A DNA stretch of 64,000 bases from Rheinheimera baltica DSM 14885 (GTDB lineage: Bacteria; Pseudomonadota; Gammaproteobacteria; Enterobacterales; Alteromonadaceae), in NCBI RefSeq assembly GCF_000425345.1, contig NZ_AUDG01000001.1, positions 1-64,000 on the forward strand. Direction: 5' to 3'. Both the position numbers and the translations under genes were made by a program. This document shows positions 30,064 through 38,983 of this stretch, one piece after another. The notes under the pieces are model-generated. The model was not told where the DNA came from. It did no database searches and saw nothing but the letters and a program-made list of their open reading frames with translations. Every line of letters starts with the position of its first letter. Within the stretch, counting starts at the first letter, position 1.

Positions 30064-30093
30064 TTTCAAAAAAACACAAAGAGGAAAATTTCT

Positions 30094-30288
30094 ATGACAT
30101 TGACCAACGTAATTGCTCGATTAGCTATTGTAACAATGCTGGCACTGGTCGTGATGGCCTGTGAAGATAATCACGCTGAAGAAGCTGGCGAAACCATCGA
30201 CGAAGTAGTAACCGATGCTGGCAACAAAGTTGAAGATTTATGTGAAGATGTAAAAGATAAGGCAGATGCTAAAGACAAAGACTGTTGA
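30094..30288 (+). CDS. Small predicted lipoprotein
   Basis: A 64-residue protein with a signal sequence and lipobox VMAC (Cys23), followed by a short acidic, helical mature part (EEAGETIDEVVTDAGNKVED) containing two further cysteines. It resembles short envelope lipoproteins of the entericidin-like kind found with stress genes but I cannot name the family. A ribosome-binding site GAGGA lies upstream. It is cotranscribed with the DUF1328 gene. Confidence 0.75.
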   Translation: MTLTNVIARLAIVTMLALVVMACEDNHAEEAGETIDEVVTDAGNKVEDLCEDVKDKADAKDKDC

Positions 30289-30295
30289 TTTGTCG

Positions 30296-30322
30296 GTGGT
30301 AACAATCAAGTGTTGTTACCAC
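30296..30322 (+). other. Inverted repeat between lipoprotein and DSP-kinase genes
   Basis: A perfect 10-bp stem GTGGTAACAA / TTGTTACCAC with a 7-base loop. It lacks a T-tract, so it is more likely an RNA processing or attenuation element that sets the level of the downstream kinase gene than a full terminator. Confidence 0.5.
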
Positions 30323-30348
30323 ATTAATTCCCCGGAGCCATTTCTGAT

Positions 30349-31992
30349 ATGATTCAAGCCTCAGTTTACACCTTACTGGCACTGCTCAGTGCCACTGCCA
30401 GCTGGCTGATACCTTCTTTGCTGTTAAAGCTACTATTCGCTTGGACCGCCTTGTCTTTAGCTGTAGTGAGTTCTGCCTATTGGTTTAATACCGCAACAAT
30501 ATTTAGAAAAAGGCATGATGGCAGCCTGCCTTGGTTCAGTCGCTGGTTATTTATACCCTTTTTACTTGGGGCAGGACTATATAACAAACTCGCCAGACGC
30601 TTTGACACGGTGCCATCAATACAACAGGTAAGTCAGGGGCTATATTTAGGCGCGCGTATAACGGCCACCGATATGGACCGCCTGCAGCATCAACGCATAA
30701 CCGCCGTGCTGGATGTGACTGCAGAGTTTGCCGCTCTGGATCAACTAACACAGTTACCTGATATGTATTACCTGAACATCCCGGTGTTAGATCATGCCAG
30801 CCCAACAACCAAACAGTTAAAACAAGCGGTAGAATGGCTGCAACAACAGCGAGCAGCAGGACGAAAAGTACTGGTACATTGCGCCTTAGGCCGTGGCCGC
30901 TCGGTTTTAGTATTAGCCGCCTTTTTACTTAGCCGGCACAATAGCCGCAACGCTGAACAAGCCGTGGCGCTTATAAAGCAAATTCGCCATACGGCGCGGC
31001 TTAACAAGCGCCAGCTTTCAACATTGCGCCAATTTGCTAACAACTTTGAAAACCAACCGCCAAAACCGGTGTGGTTAATTGCTAATCCGGTTTCTGGCGG
31101 TGGGAAATGGGCCGCGGCAGAATCTGAAATTGTCAGCTTATTATCGCCTTTTCTGCAGCTTAGCATTCACACTACCAGTAAAGACTGCACCGCAGAAGCG
31201 CTGGCCCAACAAGCGTTGCAAGCCGGTTGCCAGTTGGTTATTGCCTGCGGGGGTGACGGTACAGTGACAGAAGTCGCGTCGGTATTAACCGGCAGCAACG
31301 TTCGGCTGGGCATTATTCCATTAGGCACAACCAATGCTCTCAGCCATGCGCTGTGGGGGCTGAAAGCGAAATTACTGCCAGTGCATTCAGCCTGTTTAAA
31401 CATCATCGATGGCCAAAGTCGCGCCATAGATACTGCCCGCTGTAATAATAAGTTGATGTTGCTGTTGGCCGGTGTTGGCTTTGAGCAGCAAATGATTGCG
31501 GCTGCTGACAGAGACAGCAAAAACCAGCTTGGTCAGCTGGCTTACCTAAACGGGTTGTGGCAAGCAGTACAGGCCAACCATATTCAAACCTTGCTGGTTC
31601 AGTTTGATCAACAGGATGAACAACTGCTAAATACCGGCAGCCTGGTGGTTGCTAATGCTGCCCCGCTTACCACTGTGCTCGCACAAGGGCGCGGAGCACC
31701 TAACCTCGCAGATGGTATGCTGGATGTCACCTGGTTAACCAGCGGCAGCAATGACAACAGCTTGCTTAGCCTGACAGAGCTGGCACTGGCAGGGTTAACT
31801 GGCGTTAGCCTGAATGCCGCCAGCCAACATTGTCAGGCCCGCCGAATACAAATCCGCCGAAAGGACCAACAAACATTACACTATGTTATTGACGGTGAGC
31901 TATACAGCGATAGTCGTTTAGATATTACTATTGCGCCCGCGTCTTTAAATGTGATGTTGGCAGACGTAGAAGAAAAGGAACACGTTGCTTAA
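30349..31992 (+). CDS. Dual-specificity phosphatase - diacylglycerol kinase fusion protein
   Basis: A 547-residue protein in three parts. Residues 1-80 hold two or three membrane helices. Residues 95-220 are a dual-specificity phosphatase domain with the catalytic loop HCALGRGRS (Cys178, Arg184) and a YLGARIT start. Residues 235-545 are a diacylglycerol/lipid kinase domain with PVSGGGKWA, the nucleotide motif CGGDGTVTEVAS (near 300) and PLGTTNALSHAL. Enzymes of this layout may link lipid phosphorylation and dephosphorylation at the inner membrane; substrates are not known. It ends overlapping the convergent activator gene by 4 bp and probably follows the DUF1328/lipoprotein genes in one transcript. 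Confidence 0.85.
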   Translation: MIQASVYTLLALLSATASWLIPSLLLKLLFAWTALSLAVVSSAYWFNTATIFRKRHDGSLPWFSRWLFIPFLLGAGLYNKLARRFDTVPSIQQVSQGLYLGARITATDMDRLQHQRITAVLDVTAEFAALDQLTQLPDMYYLNIPVLDHASPTTKQLKQAVEWLQQQRAAGRKVLVHCALGRGRSVLVLAAFLLSRHNSRNAEQAVALIKQIRHTARLNKRQLSTLRQFANNFENQPPKPVWLIANPVSGGGKWAAAESEIVSLLSPFLQLSIHTTSKDCTAEALAQQALQAGCQLVIACGGDGTVTEVASVLTGSNVRLGIIPLGTTNALSHALWGLKAKLLPVHSACLNIIDGQSRAIDTARCNNKLMLLLAGVGFEQQMIAAADRDSKNQLGQLAYLNGLWQAVQANHIQTLLVQFDQQDEQLLNTGSLVVANAAPLTTVLAQGRGAPNLADGMLDVTWLTSGSNDNSLLSLTELALAGLTGVSLNAASQHCQARRIQIRRKDQQTLHYVIDGELYSDSRLDITIAPASLNVMLADVEEKEHVA

Positions 31993-33335
31993 GGCTCGGT
32001 CTGCTGGTATTTTTCCAATTTGTTATACAGTGTTTTAACACTGATGCCCAATTGCTGTGCGCTGTCTGTTTTATTACCGGCATTCTGCTCAAGGGTATTT
32101 AATATAGCTGCTTTTTCCAGCTGTTCCAGCGGCACACCGGCAGGGACCTCGTTCAACTCGGTTTCTGTTGTATCTGCCAGCGCCATCTCCAGCAACAAAT
32201 GATCTGGTTCGATCATTTTGTCTGCCAAAATATAGGCCCGTTCAACAGCATGCTTTAACTCCCGCACATTACCCGGCCAGCGATGCTCTGCTATCAGCTG
32301 TAGCGTTGCCGTTGATAGCTGTTTTTGTTGCTGTTCCTGAGCATTGCGATAGGCAAGAAAGTGTTGCGCCAAGCCGACAATATCGTCATTACGGTCACGC
32401 AGCGGCGGCACAACAACCGGAAACTGTGCCAAACGAAAATACAGGTCTTCCCGCAGTAGCCCATCACTAATAGCCTGTTGTGGATCCCGGTTGGTTGCCG
32501 CCACAATCCGCACATTAGCTTGTCGACATTTATCACTGCCTACCGGCCTATACTCACCGCTTTCTAAAACACGCAACAGCTTAACCTGTTGCTCAATCGG
32601 CATCTCTGTAACCTCATCGAGAAATAACGTGCCACCTTCTGCCTGGGCAAACACCCCCTGATTATCCCGCAGCGCACCGGTAAATGCGCCTTTGGTATGG
32701 CCAAATAACTCACTGTCAACTAACTCCGGGCTAAGTGCGCCGCAATTAATAGCAATAAAAGGCTGTTCTGCACGGTAACTGGCTAAATGCACTGTATTTG
32801 CAACCAACTCCTTGCCGGCACCACTTTCGCCTACGATCAAGATATTTGCTTCGGTTACCGCCACCTTACGCAAGGTACGGTAAAGTTTAAGCATCGATCG
32901 GGATGAGCCCACCAGCAGGCCAAATTGATCTAACATACAGTTATTGGCTTTAACCTGCTGTTGCGTGCTACTGAGTTGCTGATAAAAATCTTGCAGTGTG
33001 TCTAAAATACACACCATATCCAGGGGCTGACGAAAATGATATCCCGCACCAGAGCGCATCAGTTTATCTAGCCAAGGCTCCGGGTTGCCATCACTAACAA
33101 AAATAAAATCCATCTCAGCCAGTATATTACTGCTTAGCAGCTGCTGATAATCGGCTTCACTATGCTGATCTGCCTGAATAAACGCCAAATCACACGATTG
33201 TTGCAGCAATTGCTCCGACCATGGGGCGGCGTCACTGCTTTTGACCACGATAAAACGCTTAACCACAGCAGATTGAAGCAACTGCGCAGCAAGTGCCGGT
33301 TCTTGAACATGCAAAAATAAGCGAGGATGTTTCAT
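31989..33335 (-). CDS. Sigma-54-dependent transcriptional activator with degenerate receiver
   Basis: A 448-residue enhancer-binding protein. The AAA+ domain is complete: Walker A GESGAGKE (169-176), GAFTGA (216-221) for contacting sigma-54 and Walker B GGTLFLDE (234-241). A Fis-type helix-turn-helix is at the C-terminus (DSAQQLGISVKTLYNKL). Residues 1-120 look like a response-regulator receiver but the expected acceptor Asp is replaced (CDLAFIQAD) and the switch lysine region reads FRQP, so phosphorylation is unlikely. No histidine kinase is nearby. It is divergent from the DUF2383 gene. Confidence 0.9.
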   Translation of the reverse strand: MKHPRLFLHVQEPALAAQLLQSAVVKRFIVVKSSDAAPWSEQLLQQSCDLAFIQADQHSEADYQQLLSSNILAEMDFIFVSDGNPEPWLDKLMRSGAGYHFRQPLDMVCILDTLQDFYQQLSSTQQQVKANNCMLDQFGLLVGSSRSMLKLYRTLRKVAVTEANILIVGESGAGKELVANTVHLASYRAEQPFIAINCGALSPELVDSELFGHTKGAFTGALRDNQGVFAQAEGGTLFLDEVTEMPIEQQVKLLRVLESGEYRPVGSDKCRQANVRIVAATNRDPQQAISDGLLREDLYFRLAQFPVVVPPLRDRNDDIVGLAQHFLAYRNAQEQQQKQLSTATLQLIAEHRWPGNVRELKHAVERAYILADKMIEPDHLLLEMALADTTETELNEVPAGVPLEQLEKAAILNTLEQNAGNKTDSAQQLGISVKTLYNKLEKYQQTEP

Positions 33336-33373
33336 CTGTCAGCTCTCAGTTATGAAGTTTAACTCTATGTCAG

Positions 33374-33392
33374 CATTGTAATTTTAACAATG
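33374..33392. promoter_or_regulatory. Inverted repeat in the activator gene's upstream region
   Basis: CATTGT-N7-ACAATG is a perfect 6-bp inverted repeat 39-57 bp upstream of the activator start codon, in the intergenic region shared with the DUF2383 gene. It could be an operator for autoregulation or the activator's own upstream site. The same half-site was not found upstream of the other two sigma-54-type promoters. Confidence 0.4.
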
Positions 33393-33474
33393 ACTCTGAG
33401 TAAAACTTACCAGCAATTCAGTTCACACACTAACGTAATGAAAAAATAATTCATAAAATCATAAATTTACGCAT

Positions 33475-33490
33475 TGGTACATGAATTGAA
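33475..33490 (+). promoter_or_regulatory. Weak sigma-54-like promoter upstream of the DUF2383 gene
   Basis: TGGTACATGAATTGAA matches TGGCAC-N5-TTGCA in the -24 GG and in spacing, but the -12 element reads TTGA instead of TTGC. The predicted start is near 33502, 26 bp before the gene. The missing C at -12 makes this the weakest of the three sites. Confidence 0.4.
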
Positions 33491-33527
33491 TATGAATTCT
33501 TATCTTCACAGCAGTTAACAGGTCACG

Positions 33528-34016
33528 ATGATGAAAGACATGGATACCAAATCAATTCATGGCAAGGCCCAGTTAAAAACAGTACAAGCAATCTGTATTG
33601 CTGCCCAACGCTTTTATCAGCAGGCAGCAAAGCAGGTATCCGACGGCAACCTGCGTTATAAATTCGCTGAACTTTCTGCGCTGCATCATAACGCTGCCCA
33701 GCGTTTGCCCATTGAAGCAGCACATGACCCCGCACCTAATTTACAGGCAGAACTGATTGCAGTACAGCTCTGGTATCAACATCAACATACAACGTTAACT
33801 ACAGAGACTGCACAACCGCTTGCCTTATTTGAACTTTACAGCCTGTTACAAAAACAACTTAGTGCGTTAAAACAGCTTACCTTATTAATGCGCAGCTATA
33901 GCGCCAAAATTAGCTTGGCGCATCTTACTGCAGCATTACAAATAGCCTGCGACCAATTACCTGCACGACTGAAAGTTTTACCGGTAGACGGGAAAAATAT
34001 ACAAACAAAAAATTAA
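33528..34016 (+). CDS. DUF2383-like four-helix protein
   Basis: A 162-residue helical protein. Residues 12-55 (AQLKTVQAICIAAQRFYQQA and on to ALHHNAAQRL) match the DUF2383 pattern of ferritin-like helical bundles induced by stress. No metal-binding signature is complete enough to call an active ferritin. Two adjacent ATGs at 33528 and 33531 are possible; AGG at 33520-33522 is better spaced for the second. It is divergent from the sigma-54 activator. Confidence 0.6.
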   Translation: MMKDMDTKSIHGKAQLKTVQAICIAAQRFYQQAAKQVSDGNLRYKFAELSALHHNAAQRLPIEAAHDPAPNLQAELIAVQLWYQHQHTTLTTETAQPLALFELYSLLQKQLSALKQLTLLMRSYSAKISLAHLTAALQIACDQLPARLKVLPVDGKNIQTKN

Positions 34017-34066
34017 CATAAAATGAATGCAAATATTATTCTCTTTAAAAACATAAAGATAAAAAC

Positions 34067-34082
34067 TGGCATTGAATTAGCA
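34067..34082 (+). promoter_or_regulatory. Sigma-54-type promoter upstream of the BON-domain gene
   Basis: TGGCATTGAATTAGCA: the -24 element is TGGCAT and the -12 element TAGCA, with the invariant GG and GC at exactly the 10-bp spacing. The predicted start is near 34094, 24 bp before ATG 34118, with AAGGAG between. It lies 0.7 kb from the start of the sigma-54 activator gene. Confidence 0.6.
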
Positions 34083-34117
34083 TTAGTTATTTCGTCTTAC
34101 AACAAAGGAGCGACAAT

Positions 34118-34657
34118 ATGAAACGTACAACGTTAGCAACGATAATGACTCTGGCGTTAACCACAACAGCAGTAACAGCAAACGACTGGCAAGACAGCGC
34201 CAAAGATGCGTGGATTGACGGTAAAGCCGAAACCACCTTGCTGTTAAACGGCAATCTGAATTCTTTTGACATTAACACCGACGTACAAAATGGCACCATA
34301 ACTCTGACAGGTGTAGTAGAGAGTGACGTTGACAAAGCGTTAGCGGAAGAATTACTGGAAAACCTGGATGGTGTTAGCTCAGTTGACAACAAACTAACGG
34401 TGAAAAACCATGCAAAAAACGCTGATAATAGCAAAACCAGCGCGCTAAAAGATGCCAAAATCGCAACCGTGGTTAAAACCCGCTTACTGTTTGAAGCAGA
34501 AGTTAGTGGTACTGCTATAAACGTGGATGCAAAAGATGGTGTAGTGACCTTGCAAGGTAAAGTGGATTCTGCGGCAGAAAAAGATTTGGCTGCAGCCATC
34601 GCCAAAAATACCGATGATGTTAATCGCGTCGTCAACAAACTGGACGTTGCTGAATAA
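34118..34657 (+). CDS. Periplasmic protein with two BON domains (OsmY-like)
   Basis: A 179-residue exported protein: signal peptide of about 21 residues (ends VTAND), then two BON domains at about residues 30-90 and 105-178, each with a GxVxL-x-G-x-V pattern (NGTITLTGVVESDVDKALAE and DGVVTLQGKVDSAAEKDLAA). OsmY-type BON proteins bind phospholipid and respond to osmotic or envelope stress. A good ribosome-binding site (AAGGAG) precedes ATG. It is followed by an intrinsic terminator at 34680-34717. Confidence 0.88.
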   Translation: MKRTTLATIMTLALTTTAVTANDWQDSAKDAWIDGKAETTLLLNGNLNSFDINTDVQNGTITLTGVVESDVDKALAEELLENLDGVSSVDNKLTVKNHAKNADNSKTSALKDAKIATVVKTRLLFEAEVSGTAINVDAKDGVVTLQGKVDSAAEKDLAAAIAKNTDDVNRVVNKLDVAE

Positions 34658-34679
34658 ATATTCTACCGTCTGGATCGTC

Positions 34680-34717
34680 AAGGCCGATCTGCCCCTTTAG
34701 GGCCAGATCGGCCTTTT
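34680..34717 (+). terminator. Intrinsic terminator of the BON-domain gene
   Basis: Stem AAGGCCGATCTG / CAGATCGGCCTT (12 bp) with an inner CCC/GGG pair and loop, followed by TTTT. Located 23 bp after the stop codon. Confidence 0.88.
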
Positions 34718-34775
34718 GCTAGTTGCTGCTATCCGGTATGCTTTGCGCAAAGTTAGTTAGTGGCAACCTTTCATT

Positions 34776-35993
34776 ATGCGCATTTTGCACACGTCAGATT
34801 GGCACCTGGGCCAAAATTTTATGGGCCGCAGCCGTGCAACAGAACATAAGGCTTTCCTGCGCTGGCTTGCCAATGAAGTGACAACACGTCAGATTGACGC
34901 CATTGTTGTTGCCGGGGATATTTTTGACACCGCCACGCCACCAAGTTATGCCCGGGAAATTTATAATCAGTTTATTGTTGAGCTTCAAAGTAGCCAATGT
35001 CAGCTTATTATTTTAGCCGGCAACCATGATGCTGCAGCGGTATTAAACGAAAGTAAAAACCTTCTACAGTGCCTCAACACGCAAGTCATTGCCAGTAGCA
35101 GTAGCAAGCTTAATGAGCAATTACTGGTACTACACAACAGAAAACAACAACCGGCAGCGCTATTATGTGCGGTGCCCTTTTTGCGTGCCAGAGACATGCT
35201 ACAAAGCCAGGCGGGGCAAAGCGCAGGGGATAAACAACGCAGTTTGCAACAGGCTATTGCGGCGCACTATCAGCAGTTATTTGCTCTGGCACAGCAGTAC
35301 AATACTGAACATAAGCTGGAGCTTCCCATCGTAATGACCGGCCATCTAACCACTTTGGGTGTCAGCCGTTCAGAGTCGGTTCGTGATATTTATATCGGTA
35401 CACTCGAAGCTTTCCCGGCTGATGCTTTTCCACCGGCTGACTACATTGCACTGGGGCATATTCATCAGAGTCAGCGCATCAATGCTAATACTGATATTCG
35501 CTATAGCGGCTCGCCCATTGCGCTTAGTTTCGATGAAGCACGCCAGCAAAAGCAGGCGTGGCTAATAGAATTTGCCGTCGACGGCAAAACGGTATCCAGC
35601 CTGCCTATTCCCTGCTTTCAACCACTTATCAGCATTAAAACCACTCTCGATACTATCACCACGCAAGTACAGCAAGCACTGAGTGACATTACCGCTGAGC
35701 AAATATTATGGCTGGAGTTGGTTATTGCCGAAACGGATGCCTATCTTACCGACTTGCAGCAACGTGTTGAAACACAATTGCAAGATTTGCCGGTAGAGTT
35801 GTTACGCCTGCGCCGCCAACGTACCAACCAGGGCAATGGGTTTGCTGATGCCTCGTACACCAGTCTGGCGGAGTTAACCCCGCAACAGGTTTGGCAGGCC
35901 AGACTAGCGACAGAGCAGCTAACTGAACAGCAACAGCAGCAGCTAACAGCGTTACATCAACAGATCCTGGCAAAAATGGAGCATGCAGAGTGA
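34776..35993 (+). CDS. sbcD: Exonuclease subunit SbcD
   Basis: A 405-residue Mre11-type nuclease. Phosphoesterase motifs are in order: DWHLG (8-12), GDIFD (about 48-52), GNHD (about 85-88), GHLT (about 189-192) and GHIHQ (about 227-231). With SbcC it cuts hairpins and DNA ends blocked by protein. It begins [12 protein letters not shown], the family start. Its TGA is overlapped by the GTG start of sbcC (GTGA). Confidence 0.96.
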   Translation: MRILHTSDWHLGQNFMGRSRATEHKAFLRWLANEVTTRQIDAIVVAGDIFDTATPPSYAREIYNQFIVELQSSQCQLIILAGNHDAAAVLNESKNLLQCLNTQVIASSSSKLNEQLLVLHNRKQQPAALLCAVPFLRARDMLQSQAGQSAGDKQRSLQQAIAAHYQQLFALAQQYNTEHKLELPIVMTGHLTTLGVSRSESVRDIYIGTLEAFPADAFPPADYIALGHIHQSQRINANTDIRYSGSPIALSFDEARQQKQAWLIEFAVDGKTVSSLPIPCFQPLISIKTTLDTITTQVQQALSDITAEQILWLELVIAETDAYLTDLQQRVETQLQDLPVELLRLRRQRTNQGNGFADASYTSLAELTPQQVWQARLATEQLTEQQQQQLTALHQQILAKMEHAE

Positions 35994-38983
35994 AAATTTT
36001 GTCGGTCAGGCTGCAAAATCTCAACTCCTTACGCGGTGAATGGCTTATAGACTTTCGCCTGCCGCCTTTTAATGACACCAACCTTTTTGCGATTACCGGC
36101 CCTACTGGTGCAGGTAAAACAACCCTATTAGATGCAATTTGTCTGGCGCTTTATCACCAAACTCCCAGGTTAAAAACGTCTCCTACCAGCAATGAACTGA
36201 TGACACGCAATACCAGTGAATGCCTGGCTGAAGTAGAGTTTGAAGTGGCCGGTGTTGGTTATCGCGCGTTTTGGAGCCAGCGCCGCGCGCGCGGCCAAAG
36301 TGATGGCAATCTGCAAGCGGCCAAAACGGAACTGGCCAAACTGGATGGCAGCATATTGGCCGATAAAACCAGTGACAAGCTACGTTTAGTTGCCGAAATC
36401 ACCGGGCTGGATTTTGGCCGGTTCACCAAATCAATGCTATTGGCTCAAGGTGGTTTTGCGGCATTTTTAAATGCCGATGCCAATGAACGGGCAGAATTGT
36501 TAGAAGAACTTACCGGCACCGATATATATGGCCGGATTTCGGCGCAGGTATTTATTGATTGTCGTGAGCAAAAAAATCAGCTGGAATTAATGCAAGCCCG
36601 AGCTTCAGCCGTTGAATTACTCACTGACGAACAACAACAACAGCTTAATACCACGCTCACTGCACTGCAGAGCACCCTTACTGCGCAACAACAAGCATTG
36701 GCAGAACAGCGAAAAATACTTAACTGGCGCGAACAACTTGAGCATGCCGAACTAGCGTGTCAGCAAGCGACACAGCAGCTTGAAACGACAAAGGCTACCA
36801 GCGCAGCGCATCAGACGGAGTTGGCAAAATTAGCCGCCTGGCAGCCTGCCAGCAAACTTGCGCCACTGCACAATGCACTGCAGATAGCGCTTAGCCAACA
36901 GCAACAATGCCAGCAAGAGCAGTCTGCCATAGAGCAAAAGTTACACAACGCGTCTTTGCAACAGGCGACGTTATTATGGCAAGGCATACTTCATATAAAG
37001 CAACAACAGCAGCATAATCTTAGCCAAACAGAGCAGAAAAAAGCCGAACAACAAAATCTTAAACAACAAGATGCTGATTTAGCAAAAGAACAACAACAAC
37101 GACAAGCACAACAACAGTTGCTTATTACGCAACTGGGTGACACCGACCTGACACAGTTACGCCAACACCAACAGCAACGGCGTGACCGACAGTTCAAATT
37201 ACAACACTTGCAGCAGCAACTGCAGTTACAACAAAAGTGGCAGCAAAAACACAATTCATTGCAGCAACAGCTGCAACAGACCGAGCAGGCTCTGGCACCA
37301 CTAAGCTTGCAATTACTCACTCTGCGCCAACATTACAAAGCGCTGCAAGAACACATTAGCGATAAAAAGCAGTTGTTAAAACAGCAGCAGCTTATTATGC
37401 AGCTATCTGAGCATCGGGCACATTTACAACCAGAGCAACCCTGTCCTTTGTGTGGCGCCACTCAACACCCGGCAGTAGCACAGTATCAACAGCTAAGCAG
37501 CTCCGCGACAGAGCAACAACTGCAGCAAAAAGAAGTAGAACTGCAACAAACTCAGCAGCAAGGGGAAACGCTAAAGCAGCAACAGTCTGCTTTACACGCC
37601 CAGCGCGAGCAATTGCAGCAGCAACTGACACAGCAACAGCTCGAATTGGCGGAGATAAATACCGACATTGAACGACTGTTGCATGAAGAGCCTTCAGCCG
37701 ATGTCGCGGCAACATTGCAGCAAGTTCAAAAGGAACTCGCCGCAACAGACTCTCAATTACAGCAGCTTGAACACAGTCAGCAACAACTGCAGCAACAAAA
37801 AGAGCAGCTGCATACACTTGCGCAGCAACAGACAGAAAATGCCTATCAGCAACAAACCGTGCAACAACAGATACAACGCTTACAAGAGCAACATGACGAC
37901 TTAACACAACAACTGCATAGCTGGCAGCAGCAATGGCAAGCCATGCAGCAAGCCGCCCCCCATGCGCAAAAGCCCGTGCAAGATATCGCCGTGTTAACTG
38001 AACAACTGCAGCAACTACAGCAACTACAGCAGCAGATACAGCAATGGCAAGGACAGAAGCAAGTGTTACAGCGCCAGCAGCAAAAGCTAACAACCACAGC
38101 ACAACACGCCGGGCAACATTGGCAGCAAGCGTTAGCTCAAAGTGAATTTGCTGACGAGACAACGTTCAAGGCCGCATTACTTAGCGACGATGAACTTCAG
38201 GCAATTCAACACTTACAACAACGACTGCAGCAAGCCGAAATAGAAGCAAAGCGGTTGCATACTGACTGGATACAACGCTTAGAGCAGTTAACACAACAAA
38301 AGCTTAGCCCAATGTCCGTGACAGAAATCAACCAAGCCGTTCAGCAGCTTGAACAAGCCGTACAACAGCTGCACACAGAGCAAGGGCAGCTGCAACAACA
38401 GCTCAGCAGTGACACATTGCGACGCAAAGGGCAGCAGCAACTGTTGCAAGATATCGCTCAGCGCCAACAGCAATTTGAGCTGTGGCAACGGTTAAACAGC
38501 CTGATTGGTTCTGCAGATGGTGCCCGTTACCGCCGTTTTGCGCAGGGATTAACGCTGCAACAGCTAATTGTATTAGCCAACCAGCAATTGGCGGTACTAC
38601 ATAACCGTTATCAGCTGGCACGACATAGCAGCGCTGAACTGGAGCTAGTAGTGCTCGATACCTGGCAAGCCGATAGTGCGCGTGACACTAAAACCTTGTC
38701 TGGTGGCGAAAGCTTCCTGGTTAGCCTGGCGTTAGCGCTGGCGTTATCGGATTTGGTGAGTAGTAAAACCCGTATCGACTCACTGTTTCTCGATGAAGGT
38801 TTCGGCACTCTGGACGCCGACACCTTAGATAGCGCTTTAGGTGCACTGGATAACCTCAATGCGCGCGGCAAAATGATTGGTATCATTAGCCATGTTGAGG
38901 CATTAAAACAGCGTATCAGCGTGCAAATAAAAGTAGAGAAGCAACAAGGGTTAGGCTACAGCCAAATTAAGGTAGTCAGTTAG
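35990..38983 (+). CDS. sbcC: Exonuclease subunit SbcC
   Basis: A 997-residue SMC/Rad50-like ATPase. Walker [12 protein letters not shown] is near residues 36-46; the zinc hook CPLC is at about 485-488, centring the coiled coil; the ABC signature is [13 protein letters not shown] and Walker [12 protein letters not shown] near the C-terminus. The two coiled-coil arms are extremely rich in glutamine (runs such as QQLQQ and QQQ). The start is GTG at 35990, overlapping the sbcD stop. The end overlaps the convergent cyclase gene by 8 bp. Confidence 0.95.
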   Translation: MKILSVRLQNLNSLRGEWLIDFRLPPFNDTNLFAITGPTGAGKTTLLDAICLALYHQTPRLKTSPTSNELMTRNTSECLAEVEFEVAGVGYRAFWSQRRARGQSDGNLQAAKTELAKLDGSILADKTSDKLRLVAEITGLDFGRFTKSMLLAQGGFAAFLNADANERAELLEELTGTDIYGRISAQVFIDCREQKNQLELMQARASAVELLTDEQQQQLNTTLTALQSTLTAQQQALAEQRKILNWREQLEHAELACQQATQQLETTKATSAAHQTELAKLAAWQPASKLAPLHNALQIALSQQQQCQQEQSAIEQKLHNASLQQATLLWQGILHIKQQQQHNLSQTEQKKAEQQNLKQQDADLAKEQQQRQAQQQLLITQLGDTDLTQLRQHQQQRRDRQFKLQHLQQQLQLQQKWQQKHNSLQQQLQQTEQALAPLSLQLLTLRQHYKALQEHISDKKQLLKQQQLIMQLSEHRAHLQPEQPCPLCGATQHPAVAQYQQLSSSATEQQLQQKEVELQQTQQQGETLKQQQSALHAQREQLQQQLTQQQLELAEINTDIERLLHEEPSADVAATLQQVQKELAATDSQLQQLEHSQQQLQQQKEQLHTLAQQQTENAYQQQTVQQQIQRLQEQHDDLTQQLHSWQQQWQAMQQAAPHAQKPVQDIAVLTEQLQQLQQLQQQIQQWQGQKQVLQRQQQKLTTTAQHAGQHWQQALAQSEFADETTFKAALLSDDELQAIQHLQQRLQQAEIEAKRLHTDWIQRLEQLTQQKLSPMSVTEINQAVQQLEQAVQQLHTEQGQLQQQLSSDTLRRKGQQQLLQDIAQRQQQFELWQRLNSLIGSADGARYRRFAQGLTLQQLIVLANQQLAVLHNRYQLARHSSAELELVVLDTWQADSARDTKTLSGGESFLVSLALALALSDLVSSKTRIDSLFLDEGFGTLDADTLDSALGALDNLNARGKMIGIISHVEALKQRISVQIKVEKQQGLGYSQIKVVS

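Noticed and set aside
34087-34638. A 183-codon minus-strand frame opposite the BON gene
   Set aside because: It is a shadow of the BON gene, low in complexity and without a start signal.
37395-38162. A 255-codon minus-strand frame within sbcC
   Set aside because: It arises from the Gln-rich repeat codons read in antisense; composition is low-complexity and sbcC is clearly the real gene.
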